Under the pieces are notes generated by a model that searched no databases, was not told the DNA's origin, and saw only the letters and a program-made list of their open reading frames with translations. A program made the position numbers and the translations under genes. Below are positions 11,084-21,856 of a DNA stretch of 64,000 nt, piece after piece (positions within the stretch are counted from its first letter, which is position 1; the number at the start of each line of letters is the position of its first letter). The stretch lies in NCBI GenBank assembly GCA_018398585.1, contig JAGTTD010000012.1, positions 20,779,036-20,843,035 on the forward strand, read 5' to 3'. This DNA comes from Simmondsia chinensis. Taxonomy: Eukaryota; Streptophyta; Magnoliopsida; Caryophyllales; Simmondsiaceae.

Positions 11084-12513
11084 TGATGCGTCTCATATTT
11101 ATGCATCTTTTAATTGATATTTTAATTATTTTGCACCTCTTTAATTATAATTTTATACTCATTTTGGCAATTTTTATGTCTAGCAGGTTTCAAATTAAAG
11201 TTCCGAAAATTGTCAAATGTTGGTGCAAATGAGACAAATTCGATGCGTAAATAATTAAATCAACTCAATCGAGATTCGAAACAAAAATGTAAAAGCTTGA
11301 CCAACACCGCTACAGTACCCGAGCCGGCACGGTTCGTCATCTTCAACCCCAAGCTGCGCCGCTACAGTAACCTCGGCCTACAACAGTCAACTTTAGCCCA
11401 GCACACACAGATCCACCTCGTTGCCACCAACAGCCCAGCCCAAACAGTCCCATCACAGCAGCGGCCCAACGCCAACCCACCATTGTTCCAGCCCACCAGC
11501 AACCCACGACCCAGATCCACCACCTGTACGGCCCAACAGTATCGACCCGCACCAGCACAGCCCAACAGCTCCGACTTAGGTTTTCGTCTCTGTTTTGGGG
11601 GGGTTCACCGCCCCTGTTTTCCTTCTCTTTCTCTTTTCCTCAACTTTCTCTCTTTCATATTCTTTTTTATTTTTATTTTTCTTTCTTTTTTCGTTAAATT
11701 GGAACGAGAGTGAAATTAGCGTGAAGACCGGCATGAGTTTGTTCACCTTCTCCTTCACCGGATCATCCTTGATGGAGAGCTAACTTGCTCTCTGGGGTTA
11801 GATAAAATCTTAGCCTTTACTTTTGTTTACTTTTAATTCGGGTTAATTTGATTGTTTACATGAATTGCTTGGTTGAGATAAATACTTTGAAGTATTATAT
11901 TTTTATTGTTTATTCAATTGAGATGATTATTGAGTTTATAACCTTTAATTGTTAATATTGATATTTATAAATTAATTCTTTGTGCTTGTAGCCTTAGGAT
12001 TAATTAATCAAGCAATAGTATTAACCAAATTGTTAATTTAAGTCTATCTTCCCTATACTTTAGTTAGATGGGGTCAATACGTGATAAGTAATAATACGTT
12101 GGATCGAGCCTATTTTCCTTATGCTTTAGTTAGAAAGGGTCAATATGCAATACTAACAACATTACCTAAGTAGGTTGAAGATTGTAGCCTAAACCTCTAC
12201 CCGTGTAATAATTAATAATCCCAAGTTAAAAGTTAACGCAAAAGCAATTGGCTAAAGTTGGATTCGAAACCCTAGGTTTCAATTTAATACACTTTTTCGA
12301 TTAGAAGTTGATTACTTTAGTTTAATTGTTATTCCCTTAGGTTAATTAATACAAAAACCTCTCAATTTTATTCAAATCAATTTAAGTCATAGAGTAAATT
12401 CACGCACTCTTAGGCCCTGTGGTTTGATACCCTCTCGCCCTACACTTTAATTTAAGTGTGTTTAATATATAGGGTTTTATATTAAATTTTGATAAGCGTA
12501 GAAAAACACATCA
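11084..12513 (+). repeat. 5' LTR of the Athila-like element
   Basis: It starts TGATGCGTCTCATATT and ends AACACATCA. The middle is GC-rich (11300-11600), then a pyrimidine tract, then AT-rich sequence. The copy at 17010-19478 aligns throughout once its hAT insert is removed: about 1430 bp here against about 1434 bp there. Confidence 0.92.
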
Positions 12514-12518
12514 AGATT

Positions 12519-12536
12519 TGGCACCGTTGCCGGGGA
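12519..12536 (+). promoter_or_regulatory. Primer-binding site, tRNA-Asp type
   Basis: TGGCACCGTTGCCGGGGA starts five bases after the 5' LTR. It differs by one base from TGGCGCCGTTGCCGGGGA, the tRNA-Asp complement typical of Athila/Tat gypsy elements. Confidence 0.85.
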
Positions 12537-12827
12537 CTAGGCAATGTTCATGATTTTATTTTTGTGATTTTCTTTGATTTTTAATTGCTTTAAATTATTT
12601 TTAATTGTTATTGTTCCTTTCTTTAAAAAAATTTTAAAAAAATATTTTCTTTTCTTTTCTTTTTAAAGGTTTATCTATTTATTTATTTATTTTTAAAGCT
12701 TTATTTATTTTGGAATTTTTGTGCATAGGTTGATTTTAGGATAGTTTATTATTTATTTTTCTTTTTAAGTGTCTATTTTATTTGTTTTGCTTATTTAATC
12801 CTTAATTTGCTTGCTTCGTGTGGTTAA

Positions 12828-14711
12828 TTGTTCATGCACGGTCGTCGTTCTTTGTCTCTGGACCTTACTAGATTCGACCCTAAAATTGAAAGAACTTTAA
12901 GAGACCTTAGAGCCCAACACCGAGCGCAAACCGCAATGGCTAACGAACAACAACCAGGTACACTTATGGACTACTTTACTCCCACCACATACGCTTCACC
13001 CTCCTGCATTAGGTTGCCATCCGTAGCCCATCAGTTCGAGCTTAAGCCACATGCTATGCAAATGCTTCCTTCATTCCACGGCTTAGATAATGAGAACCCG
13101 TACACACACTTGGACAGTTTCATGGAGATTTGCTCAACCGTTATGATTCCTAACGTCAGTGATGACGCCATCTTGCTTCACCTCTTTCCTTTTTCTTTAA
13201 AGGAAAAGGCTAAATATTGGTTAGGCACCTTACCTAGTGGGATGATTAGTACTTGGACTCAAATGCAACAAGAGTTTCTTAAGAAATTCTATCCCATTAG
13301 CAAGACTAACACCGCTAGGAGAACCATTAACATCTTTGCCCAACTTCCTACTGAAGAGTTTTACGAGAGTTGGGATAGGTTTAGGGAACTCTTGTGAGCT
13401 TGTCCGCATCATGCTATCCCTAAATGGCAACTAGTCCAAAATTTCTATTATGGGTTAAACGAGAAGGGTCAACAGATTGTTGATGCCTCGTGTGGTGGTC
13501 AGTTCCTTAGAAAGAATGAGGACGAGGCATGGGAATTGTTTGAACTTTTGAATGAGAATTCACAACAATCTATCGCACATGCACGTCCTAATGCTGCTAG
13601 GTTAGATAGAGGAGTAAATGAGATTGCTCACACTTCCATCTTAGATAAAAAAGTAGACTCTCTTGCCTCTTCTGTAGAGCAGTTAACTTCCCTATTTAAG
13701 ATGACACTGGCCCCCTCTACTGTACCTAACGTGTCTCATGTTTCAAATGTGCATAGTGCTTGCTCTTCATGTTCTAGTGTCTCTCATTCTACACATTACT
13801 GCCCCTTTGCTTCACCTTATGTGGAGTGGTCGGAGGAACAAGTCAATGCAGCCCAAGGATTCTCACGAAACGACCCATACTCTAACACGTACAATCCGGG
13901 CTGGAGAAACCATCCTAACTTCTCCTGGAGGCAGGGAGGAGAAGGACAGTTTGTGCCACAACAATCTCACCCATGACCTCAACAATCTAGTATGCCCCAA
14001 CCTCTAAGTTTTCAATTGCTATGGCATGCTTCTAACTACTCTCAACCTCCTAATTTGAGCGCTAATTCGAATTTTGAAAAAAAGGTTTTGAGTGCGCTGA
14101 AAGGTTTAGAAGCCAACTCCCAACTCCTCCACTCCCATACACAATCAATCTCTAAGCTAGAAACCCATATAGGTCAACTAGCTAACGCTTTGAGTAGGAG
14201 ACATGAGGGAAGACTCCCTAGCCAAGCTGAAGAAAACCCTAGGAACTATGTGAGGCAAAAAAACTATCCTCCCCGTCAAGAACAAGCAAAATCCATTACA
14301 GTGTTAAAAAGTGGGAGGGAGGTTAAGAATGGAGTGAGTGTTGAGAGTGAAGTACCCATAAGTGGTGAGGGAGAAGAGAAGAGCGAGGAAGGAGAGAAGG
14401 CGACTGATGCGGTCATGCACCCTTCTCCCACTCCTAAGACCTCTGATCTTCCATCCTCATATGTACCTAGAGTACCCTTCCCCCAGGCTTTAGTTGCACC
14501 ACATCCAAATGGGAAGGACAAGAAGTGGGAAGATATTTTGGAGACATTTAGGCAAGTAAAGATAAACATTCCCCTTCTTGATGCAATTAAACAGATCCCG
14601 GCCTATGCGAAGTTCATTAAGGATCTACTGAACCAAGAGAGGCGATATAGAGCGCATCTGCGTAAAAAAAGTATTTTTAGCCGAGTAAGTGAGCTCTATT
14701 TTGAAGTGTGA
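12828..14711 (+). pseudogene. Gypsy gag, Athila type, two internal TGA stops
   Basis: One frame of about 627 codons encodes the capsid-like gag. The retrotransposon gag domain is clear at about residues 80-190: FHGLDNENPYTHLDSF, FPFSLKEKAKYWL, QEFLKKFYP. It is followed by FYYGLNEKGQQIVDASCGG and a low-complexity tail with SISKLETHIGQLA. Only two stops interrupt it, at 13395 and 13974; both are TGA where a CGA arginine codon would fit, as from methyl-CpG deamination. A seven-A run at 14664-14670 shifts the frame into the protease. No CCHC knuckle was seen. Confidence 0.88.
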
Positions 14712-15516
14712 CACTCCAATTAAGTATAAAGATCCTGATGTCCCCACCATCTCTTGTTCAGTTGGAGACTACCCGATCGATAAAGCCTTACTAGACTTAG
14801 GAGCGAGTGTCAATATTATTCCTTACTCGATTTATGAGAACTTAGGCTTGGGAGAGTTGCAACCGACCACGGTGACCTTGCAGTTAGTGGACAGATCAAC
14901 TAGGATTCCCTATGGTGAGCTGATTAACGTGCTAGTGAGAGTAGACGAAGCCATGTTTCCTGCTAATTTTCTTGTGCTAGATATGGAACCTTCTAGTCAT
15001 TCGAAAAACCATATGCCTGTCATTCTAGGTCGGCCTTTCTTAGCAACGGCCAATGCCACGATTAATTGTAGATCTGGGGTAATGGATGTTAGCTTTGACA
15101 ATATGACTATTAGGTTGAATATTTTTAAGGCTTCAACGTCACCCACTAGTGAGGATGAGTCAGAGTGTTTTTGTGTGGATATTGCTGATGATTTGGTGGA
15201 CCAAACACTCTCCGCTACCCTAGTTAGCGACACTCTTGATAAAAATGCAAAACCTTCTAAAGAGATGCAATGAAGATTGAACTCGGACATGAAAGAAGTC
15301 TTGGCTTGGGAGAAGAATCACGATGTTATGGTTCAAGAGGAAATTGTACTAGGCCATAGGTTGTCCAAAGAGGGTATTGAGGTTGATAGAGCTACGATAG
15401 ATTTGAATGTGAACTCGGCCCCTCCCTCAAATGTGAAACAAGTTAGAGCATTTCTAGATCATGTGAGTTTCTATAAGGATTCCTTAAGGACCGTGGGAAG
15501 TTTGCTAAACCATTGA
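14689..15516 (+). pseudogene. Gypsy retropepsin fused to RT thumb fragment
   Basis: 14689-15273 encodes an aspartic protease domain with LLDLGASVNIIPYSIYENLG and the flap-side motif MPVILGRPFLATANATINC. An in-frame TAA at 14686 precedes it. After a TGA at 15271 the frame continues (15277-15516) directly into the RT thumb and connection: QEEIVLGHRLSKEGIEVDRA and VRAFLDHVSFY. The RT palm with its YVDD box is absent, so a deletion joins protease linker to RT tail near 15290. Traces of RNase H continue to about 15720. From 15740 to 17009 there is only 3' non-coding sequence, including a GGTGTGGGGGCG tract near 16000. Confidence 0.85.
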
Positions 15517-18288
15517 CTAGTGTGCTATCGAAGGACATATCAGTTGAGCTCGATGAGTCTTGGTTGGAAGCTGTTCATAAACTTTGATCTACACTTTTTG
15601 CTGCTCCCGTTAGGCATCCACCCGACTACTCTCTCCCTTCTGAAATCATGTGTGACATTGCTGATTATGCTGTAGATGTTGTCTTAGGTGAGCTCGATGA
15701 AGTTGTTTCTTTGGTTGATGCCATTACTTGATCTTCGCTAGACCCATTGCACCCTGCTGAAGGCGTAAAACTTAGCGCTCCTAGGAGGCAGCCTAAGTTT
15801 TGTTAATTCTTGTTTTAATTTAGTTTTGACCTAATTAGTTGCTTTGAGGCTTGTTTTCTCTCTTTTTAGGTTCTTATGCCAAACTGAAGGAATCATATAT
15901 ACATGTCCACGTCATCTCATTAGGTTTTATTGTTCCATCTCACCTATGTCTTGTGCTTTAATGATTGATATTGTTGCATTGAGGACAATGTATGATTTAG
16001 GTGTGGGGGCGAGCCTCATTTGCATATGCTCATTTTTGGTCAAAATTTTAAACTTTTGAATATCTTTTTGTGCATTTTGAGCGTACATCATAACCGTTTA
16101 GCTAAGTTTTCCTTGATCGACGCTTATGTTATGATGACAGTGGGATTAGTTGTTTATTTCGTTCTCTTAATTCCATGAAATTAAATGATTCTACTTCATA
16201 CTTGTTAATGAGTGTTGTTGATATTAATGGGTTCTTCTCCTGCCGCTCACATATTCACTGAGCACAGGGTTTTCATGTTGCGGAAAATCTGAAGAATTTG
16301 AGTAAACAACCTTATATATCTTGAGTTTTGCAAACTTGCCCTATTGGCTTATCCTAATCCTTGCCCTTGATGTTATGTAAAGTACTCGTTGGTCAATGTA
16401 AATTGTAATGATGAAGTACGTGTTATTAAAAAAAAAGTCCAAAAAAGGACAGAAAAGAAAGAGGAAACAAAAAGGAAAAAAAAAAGAAAAAATAAAAAAA
16501 GAGTTTCCTCCAGAAAAAGGCAAAAGAAAAAGAAAAAGTGAAAAATTAATGTACTTTTGTGATAAAGTTTCTTTTGTGCTATATCAAGGTTAAAATGTTG
16601 TAAAGTAGTCGCTCATATGCTACTTAAAATTTCTCTATGTATAGGCATGTGTTTAGGTGATTCAATGGTGTGGATGCACAAAACCTTTATATATTTGGTT
16701 GGGAGCGAGAATTTGAGGAGATTCTGTGGCATGAAATCCTATTCACTTACACTTGCGCGTTGCTTGAGTAATTCCTATTAGTTGATACAAGGTTAATGAA
16801 GTTCTATGACGAGTTTTGAAGTTTAATCATCCAAATTCATGGAATTAGAGAATGCTCTAGATGATTTAATCTTGTCTTGAATTGTAATATAGGTGTTGAT
16901 CTCGAAAAACTAGGTGAAGGTTGGGATGGTTGGGGTAGTTGATCACTCAGGTCGGTATGTTTATTCCATGCTTTGCTCGAGGACTAGCAAAGATTAGGTG
17001 TGGGGGTGTTGATGCGTCTCATATTTACGCATCTTTTAATTGATATTTTAATTATTTTGCACCTATTTAATTATAATTTTACACTCATTTTGGCAATTTT
17101 TATGTCTAGCAGGTTTGAAATTAAAGTTCTGAAATTTGTCAAATGTTGGTGCAAATAAGACAAATTCGATGTGTAAACAATTAAATCAAGTCAATCGAGA
17201 TTCGGGACAAGAACGTAAAAGCTCGACCCGCACCGCTACAGTACCCGAGCCGGCACTGTTCATCATCTTCAACCCCAAGCTGCGCCGCTACAGTAACCTT
17301 GGCCCACAACAGCCGACTTCAGCCCAGCACATGCAGATCCACCTCGTCGCCACCAACAGCCCAGCCCAATTAGGCCCATCATAGCAGCAGCCCAACGCCA
17401 GCCCACCATCGTTCCAGCCCACCAGCAGCCCACGACCCAAATCGACCACCTGTACGGCCCAACAGCACCAACCCGCACCAGCACGGCCCAACAGCTCCGA
17501 CTTAGGGTTTCGTCTCTGTTTTGGGGGGTCACTGCCCCTGTTTTCCTTCTCTTTCTCTTTCCCTCAACTTTCTCTCTCTCTCTTTCATATTCTTTTTTAT
17601 TTTTATTTTTCTTTCTTTTTTCATTAAATTGGAACGAGAGCGAAATTAGCGTGAAGACCGACATGAGTTCGTTCACCTCCTCCTTCACCGGATCATCCTT
17701 GATGGAGAGCTAACTTGCTCTCTGGGGTTAGATGAAATCTTAGCCTTTACTTTTGTTTACTTTTAATTCGGGTTAATTTAATTATTTACTTGAATTGCTT
17801 GGTTGAGATAAATACTTTGAAGTATTATATTTTTATTGTTTACTCAATTGAGATGATTATTGAGTTTATAACCTTTAATTGTTGATATTGATATTTATAA
17901 ATTAATTTTTTGTGCTTGAAGCCTTAGAATTAATTAATCAAGCAATAGTATTAACCGAATTGTTAATTTAAGCCTATCTTTCCTATGCTTTAGTTAGATG
18001 GGGTCAGTACGTGATAATGAACAATACGTTAGGTAGAGCCTATTTTTCTTGTGCTTTAGTTAGATAGGGTCAATACCCTATACTAACAACAGTACCTAAG
18101 TAGGTTGAAGCTTGTAGCCTCAACCTCTATCCGTGTAACAATTAATAATCCCAAGTTAAAAGTTAACGCAAAAGTAATTGGCTAACGATGGATTCGAAAC
18201 CCTAGGTTCCAATTTAATACACTTTTTCGATTAGAAGTAGATTACTTTAGTTTAATTATTATTCCCTTAGGTTAATTAATACAAAAAC

Positions 18289-19315
18289 TAGGGGTGTGCA
18301 AATGCATCCGAAAACCCGAAGACCCGAACCGTATCCGATCCGAAAAAATAGGGTAACCAACCCGATAATAGTTGGTTAGGGTATACCCGACCCGCTCATA
18401 TTCAAATATCAGGTCGGGTACGGATATCACTTTTGAAATTTCACGGGTATCCGACCCGCCCGATATAGGTATATATTATCTTCTCGTAATAGAAGCTAAT
18501 AGGTGTTGTAGCATAGTTGGTGAAGGTGCTTTTTGGAGTTCCGCGAGGTCATGGGTTCGACACCTGGCAAGTGCACAATTCAGCATATTTTTTCCTTATT
18601 TTTTCTTTATTCTCCTTATTTTTTCCTTATTCAGCGAGAGTCTCATCCCTAAAAATCCTAAGTTTTTTCTTTTCCCCCCCTTCACATTTAGTATTAGTGC
18701 ACCCTAGTTTTTTTTTTTTTTTTGTGCCTCCCTCCACCTCTCGCTCTCCCCCAATTAGTGTTCAACATTTACCATTGCTCACTATCGGACAATACTAGGT
18801 ATACTATTCTCTCTCTCTTCTCATTCTTATGTCATCATTTAATTTTTTTTTTTTTAGTTTATTTGACTAGAGTTAATGTTGAACGTAAAAGTATTAGATT
18901 TTTGATTTATTTGTCATGTTCGTTTTAAGATGTTTCAAGGGTTTGTGACTATCAAAGTATGGTGATTTCTATATCATCTCTGTTTAATTTTTAAATTAAT
19001 GACACATGGAGAGATGTTATAATAGTTTTATAAATAATATTTAATTGGGTGTTATTGTCTTAATTTACATATGAATTCATTGTATATTAGTGGAAAATTT
19101 AGGTTCTTTATAAAATCAAATTTGTGAGAAATGTCAATCAAATGGGTGGGTACCTAACCCGACATGATCCGACCCGATATTTTAGGGTACCCGATTGATC
19201 TGGGTACCCAATTTTTTGGATCACATTATGGGTAATTATTTTGATCATTTTGACTTTTTGGGTACCCGACCCGAAATGCATTTCGAGTAGGGTACCCGAC
19301 CCATGCTCACCCCTA
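18289..19315. mobile_element. Non-autonomous hAT transposon in the 3' LTR
   Basis: The termini are TAGGGGTGTGCA at the left and TGCTCACCCCTA at the right, an imperfect inverted pair of hAT type. The flanks ACAAAAAC (18281-18288) and ACAAAAGC (19316-19323) are an 8-bp target duplication with one mismatch, and the empty site is seen in the 5' LTR near 12348. Subterminal regions are rich in GGGTACCCGACCCG-like repeats in both orientations. It has no transposase. Confidence 0.9.
18503..18720 (+). ncRNA. tRNA-like SINE segment with Pol III A and B boxes
   Basis: TAGCATAGTTGG (18509-18520) fits the A-box consensus and GGTTCGACACC (18554-18564) fits the B box, 45 bp apart start to start, preceded by GGTGTTG as in tRNA-derived plant SINEs. 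T-rich sequence follows, with a long T run at about 18707-18723 that would terminate Pol III. The 3' boundary is uncertain and no target duplication was found. It sits inside the hAT. It is presumably inactive. Confidence 0.6.
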
Positions 19316-19478
19316 ACAAAAGCCTCTCAATTTTATTCAAATCAATTTAAGTCATAGAGTAAATTCACGCACTCTTAGTCCCTATAGTTCGATACCCTCT
19401 CGCCCTATAATTCAATTTAGGTTTGTTTAATAGATAGGGTTTTATATTAAATTTTGATAGACGTAGAAAAATACATCA

Positions 19479-20063
19479 GCTACAATTACTGCGAGCAAAC
19501 ATAAAACATATTAATGATGAGGAATGCATTTTTGCTATGCTACTAATACTTGTACTTGCTCTGCTATTCTGCCCAGGCCTCGTTGAGGAAGAGTTACGGG
19601 GCGTAAAACAAAAAAAATACGCGGAGGACCCGGCATACTTTTTGTAATTTTTACCTCATTCACGATAGCACATAATTAAAAAAAAAAATGTAAGGCCCAT
19701 TTTGACAAAAGATCCACATCCAAGTTCCATAGCTTTTGGTCCGGTATCACGATTATGATTTTCCTACCCCCAGAAGGAAAGGTCCTTCCCTTTTGGGCCG
19801 GTCGTGGGCGAGGAGGGATTCGAACCCCCGGCATTGTGGTTTGTAGTCACGTGCTCTAATCCTCTGAGCTACAGCTCCCACCCCGCCTCCACTGGATCTG
19901 TTCCCGGAAGTATCCTAAAAGGATAAGGAACCTTTCCTCTCCCCAACCGTTTCGGGTTAAGAAGATGTGAAAGCGCGTTTCTCTCTATAAGAACAGTGCG
20001 TTCCGAGATGTGTAGAGTTTAACCACCTAGGACACTAGAATATCAAACCACGAACGAAGAAAG
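19479..20063. other. NUPT, right part
   Basis: After the GCTAC duplication the plastid-like DNA continues. Sequence 19640-20050 follows the plastid inverted-repeat region around trnR-ACG, including CAGTGCGTTCCGAGATGTG at about 19995-20015. Sequence 19484-19640 is high-complexity and reads as a diverged coding remnant that I could not assign to a plastid or mitochondrial gene. The right boundary, near 20063, is approximate. Confidence 0.75.
19805..19878 (-). pseudogene. trnR-ACG: Plastid trnR-ACG pseudogene
   Basis: The reverse complement folds as a 74-nt tRNA with D-arm GCTCAGAGGATTAGAGC, T-arm GGGGGTTCGAATCCCTC and discriminator A. It corresponds to plastid trnR-ACG, but the anticodon loop reads CTACAAA, so the anticodon is ACA rather than ACG, and the anticodon stem is weakened. 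Non-functional nuclear copy. Confidence 0.88.
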
Positions 20064-20692
20064 CCAAGAGAGAAAAACATACTAGGTAGTGATTGTGAGG
20101 CCCCAATCCTTGACTGGAGGGGACACCTATGGTCTCTCCCCTATATATATATATATATATATATTTATTCGAGTGGGCAATTTGGCCTAAAAGGCCTTCT
20201 GTATTTATTTAATTGTTTTTAACGTAAGACCTTTAAAGCTCGCACAAGATCAAGTGGGTTTAATTCTTTTCTGTTAATGTAATTAGCCCAACAGACTTGT
20301 TTTTCCTTTCATTTTTTTTTTTTTTTTAATTCTCAAAATTCTCTCGACGGCCTCACTCTAGCTCTCGTCTTTCTCAAAATTCTCTCAACCTGAGATCTGC
20401 GCCCTTGACGCTAAGGACTCCGACCGATCAAATCTCGCAGGCCGCACGGACACTATCCAGGTCGATCACCACAGCCATCCTACGGACTAACATCAGCAAG
20501 CACCAAGAGCCACCATAGTCGTTCGTCAACATTCATGAATAATTATGTTTATATTGATTCAACCAGTTGACAAGTTTGACCTCAAATTTTCTCAAAGTCT
20601 TCGGAAAATAACAAATTTTGAACCTCTTTTCAAATTTTATCATACAACCATGTTCTGAATTACTTATATAAATGACTTTAGATTATTGGGAA
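20064..20692. other. Non-coding stretch with (TA)n and T runs
   Basis: Contains a (TA)n tract at about 20141-20163, a T run at about 20312-20327, and a moderately GC-rich part (20340-20520) without a usable frame. If the TGTTGGA LTRs bound one element, this would be its leader side, but no primer-binding site or gag is visible. Confidence 0.45.
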
Positions 20693-20699
20693 TAGGGTG

Positions 20700-21815
20700 T
20701 GTTATTGTTGGTAAATATATGACGTAGTTCGGGTAAAAGAAAATAATTAAAATAAGGGAGGACAAAAATGTAGCGTTTTAGGTTGAAGTAATTCTTTGAA
20801 TTCTGTTTTTTGGGGCAATGACTAAATTGCCCCTCACTTGTGAAAATAATTACTTATTTGTATGAGATGCCCAGCTGCCCGGAGTACGGTTACCTGCCCG
20901 AACAGTGCTGCCCGCTCTGATCCAATTGTACTGGCTGCCCGGTTTGGGCTGCCCATGCTGCCCGAGTTGTACTTCCTGCCCGGATCCTTTTAATTTGTAC
21001 AGCTGGCTTGTCATTTCACCCTCATCCCTCTCTCTCCCTAACCAGAAACCCGTTAGGGTTTCTTGTGAGGCTCTTCCAGAAGGTTCTGTTGCTTCATCTC
21101 GGCCGTTCGAGCCTCGACACTTGTCACAAGATTCGGGGCCCTCGATATATGAACCGTGTGTAAGTTTCGACCGTCCGATTGTTGCGTAAATTAAAGGCTG
21201 TGATGAGTTTAGGGTTTTTTTACAGGTCGTAGCTACTGGGGGTATTTAATGCCGAGTGGTGGGGTCGTAGAGGTAACGAAATCAGTTTTCTTCTCCTCTT
21301 CCCTTCTCTCTCTGGCGATTTTTACCCTTGAATGCTCCCTTGAAACCCTAACCCTAAAAACGAACCTCTGAGCCATAATACAGTTAGGTTCCAACCTCGT
21401 GAGCCTCGGATCGAAGTGTAATCGTGTTCGTTGAGCTCCGTTCGCCCTATTGGAGCTCCGTTGCAGGCCAGAAGCTCGGTTCGTGTTCCGGTGGAGGTCC
21501 GGTAGTGGTGTTCTTGGAGTGTTCTTGAGCCTTACTCGTGGTGTGAGCGACTTGCTTGCAATTTCGGTAAAATCTAGTTCACAAGGGGAGGGATACTTCT
21601 AAATCTACTAGATTCGGTTGTTCTTTTGAGTCTTGTGTTGTATTTGAGGTTTATGAAGTGATTTGTGTTGTAATTAGTCTAGGTCTAGTTTAAGTTGGTT
21701 CTTGTGGGGCAAGATCTGAGATCTTAGAGTTATTGCTGTGTGTTATCTTTGTGTGTCTTGTTTAAGTCGTTTATCTGAGTCATTTTGTGTAAGATTTGAA
21801 TAATTACGCATAAAA
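20700..21815 (+). repeat. 5' LTR of the copia
   Basis: It starts TGTTATTGTTGG and ends CATAAAA (CATAACA in the 3' copy). It contains a run of TGCCCGG-type repeats at about 20870-20990 and telomere-like AAACCCTAACCCTAAAA at 21342-21358. It includes about 22 bp (GGGGCAATGACTAAA region, near 20808) that the 3' LTR lacks. Confidence 0.93.
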
Positions 21816-21817
21816 TG

Positions 21818-21830
21818 TGGTATCAGAGCC
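21818..21830 (+). promoter_or_regulatory. Primer-binding site, initiator-Met tRNA
   Basis: TGGTATCAGAGCC, an exact match to the usual plant copia primer-binding site, two bases after the 5' LTR. Confidence 0.93.
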
Positions 21831-21856
21831 GGTTAGAGCACGGTCTAAAATAAAAA

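Larger units (their letters stand above)
11084..19478 (+). mobile_element. Athila-like Ty3/gypsy retrotransposon, internally deleted
   Basis: LTRs at 11084-12513 and 17010-19478 begin TGATGCG and end CATCA. The element is flanked by the identical 5-bp sequence GCTAC (11079-11083 and 19479-19483), and both flanks are plastid-derived, so it inserted into the NUPT. It has a tRNA-Asp-type primer-binding site, a gag frame, a retropepsin, only the tail of RT, and a GTGTGGGGGTGT polypurine tract before the 3' LTR. Most of RT, RNase H and all of integrase are missing, so it could move only with helper proteins. Confidence 0.92.
17010..19478 (+). repeat. 3' LTR of the Athila-like element, split by a hAT
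   Basis: It starts TGATGCG right after the polypurine tract AGGTGTGGGGGTGT (16996-17009) and ends ATACATCA. A 1027-bp hAT and its 8-bp target duplication interrupt it at 18289. Outside the insert it aligns to the 5' LTR with scattered substitutions, many of C/T or G/A type. Confidence 0.9.

Noticed and set aside
11297..11713. 138-residue plus-strand frame with proline/serine-rich start
   Set aside because: Lies wholly inside the 5' LTR; the equivalent frame in the 3' LTR (17136-17384) is shorter and shifted, so it is chance coding in GC-rich LTR sequence.
19805..19878. Functional nuclear tRNA gene with anticodon ACA
   Set aside because: Flanks and most bases match plastid trnR-ACG; the anticodon change and weakened stem are decay in a plastid insert.
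21342..21358. Telomere-like AAACCCTAACCCTAAAA as a telomeric trace
   Set aside because: Only about two units, and present in both LTRs of the young copia, so it is LTR sequence.
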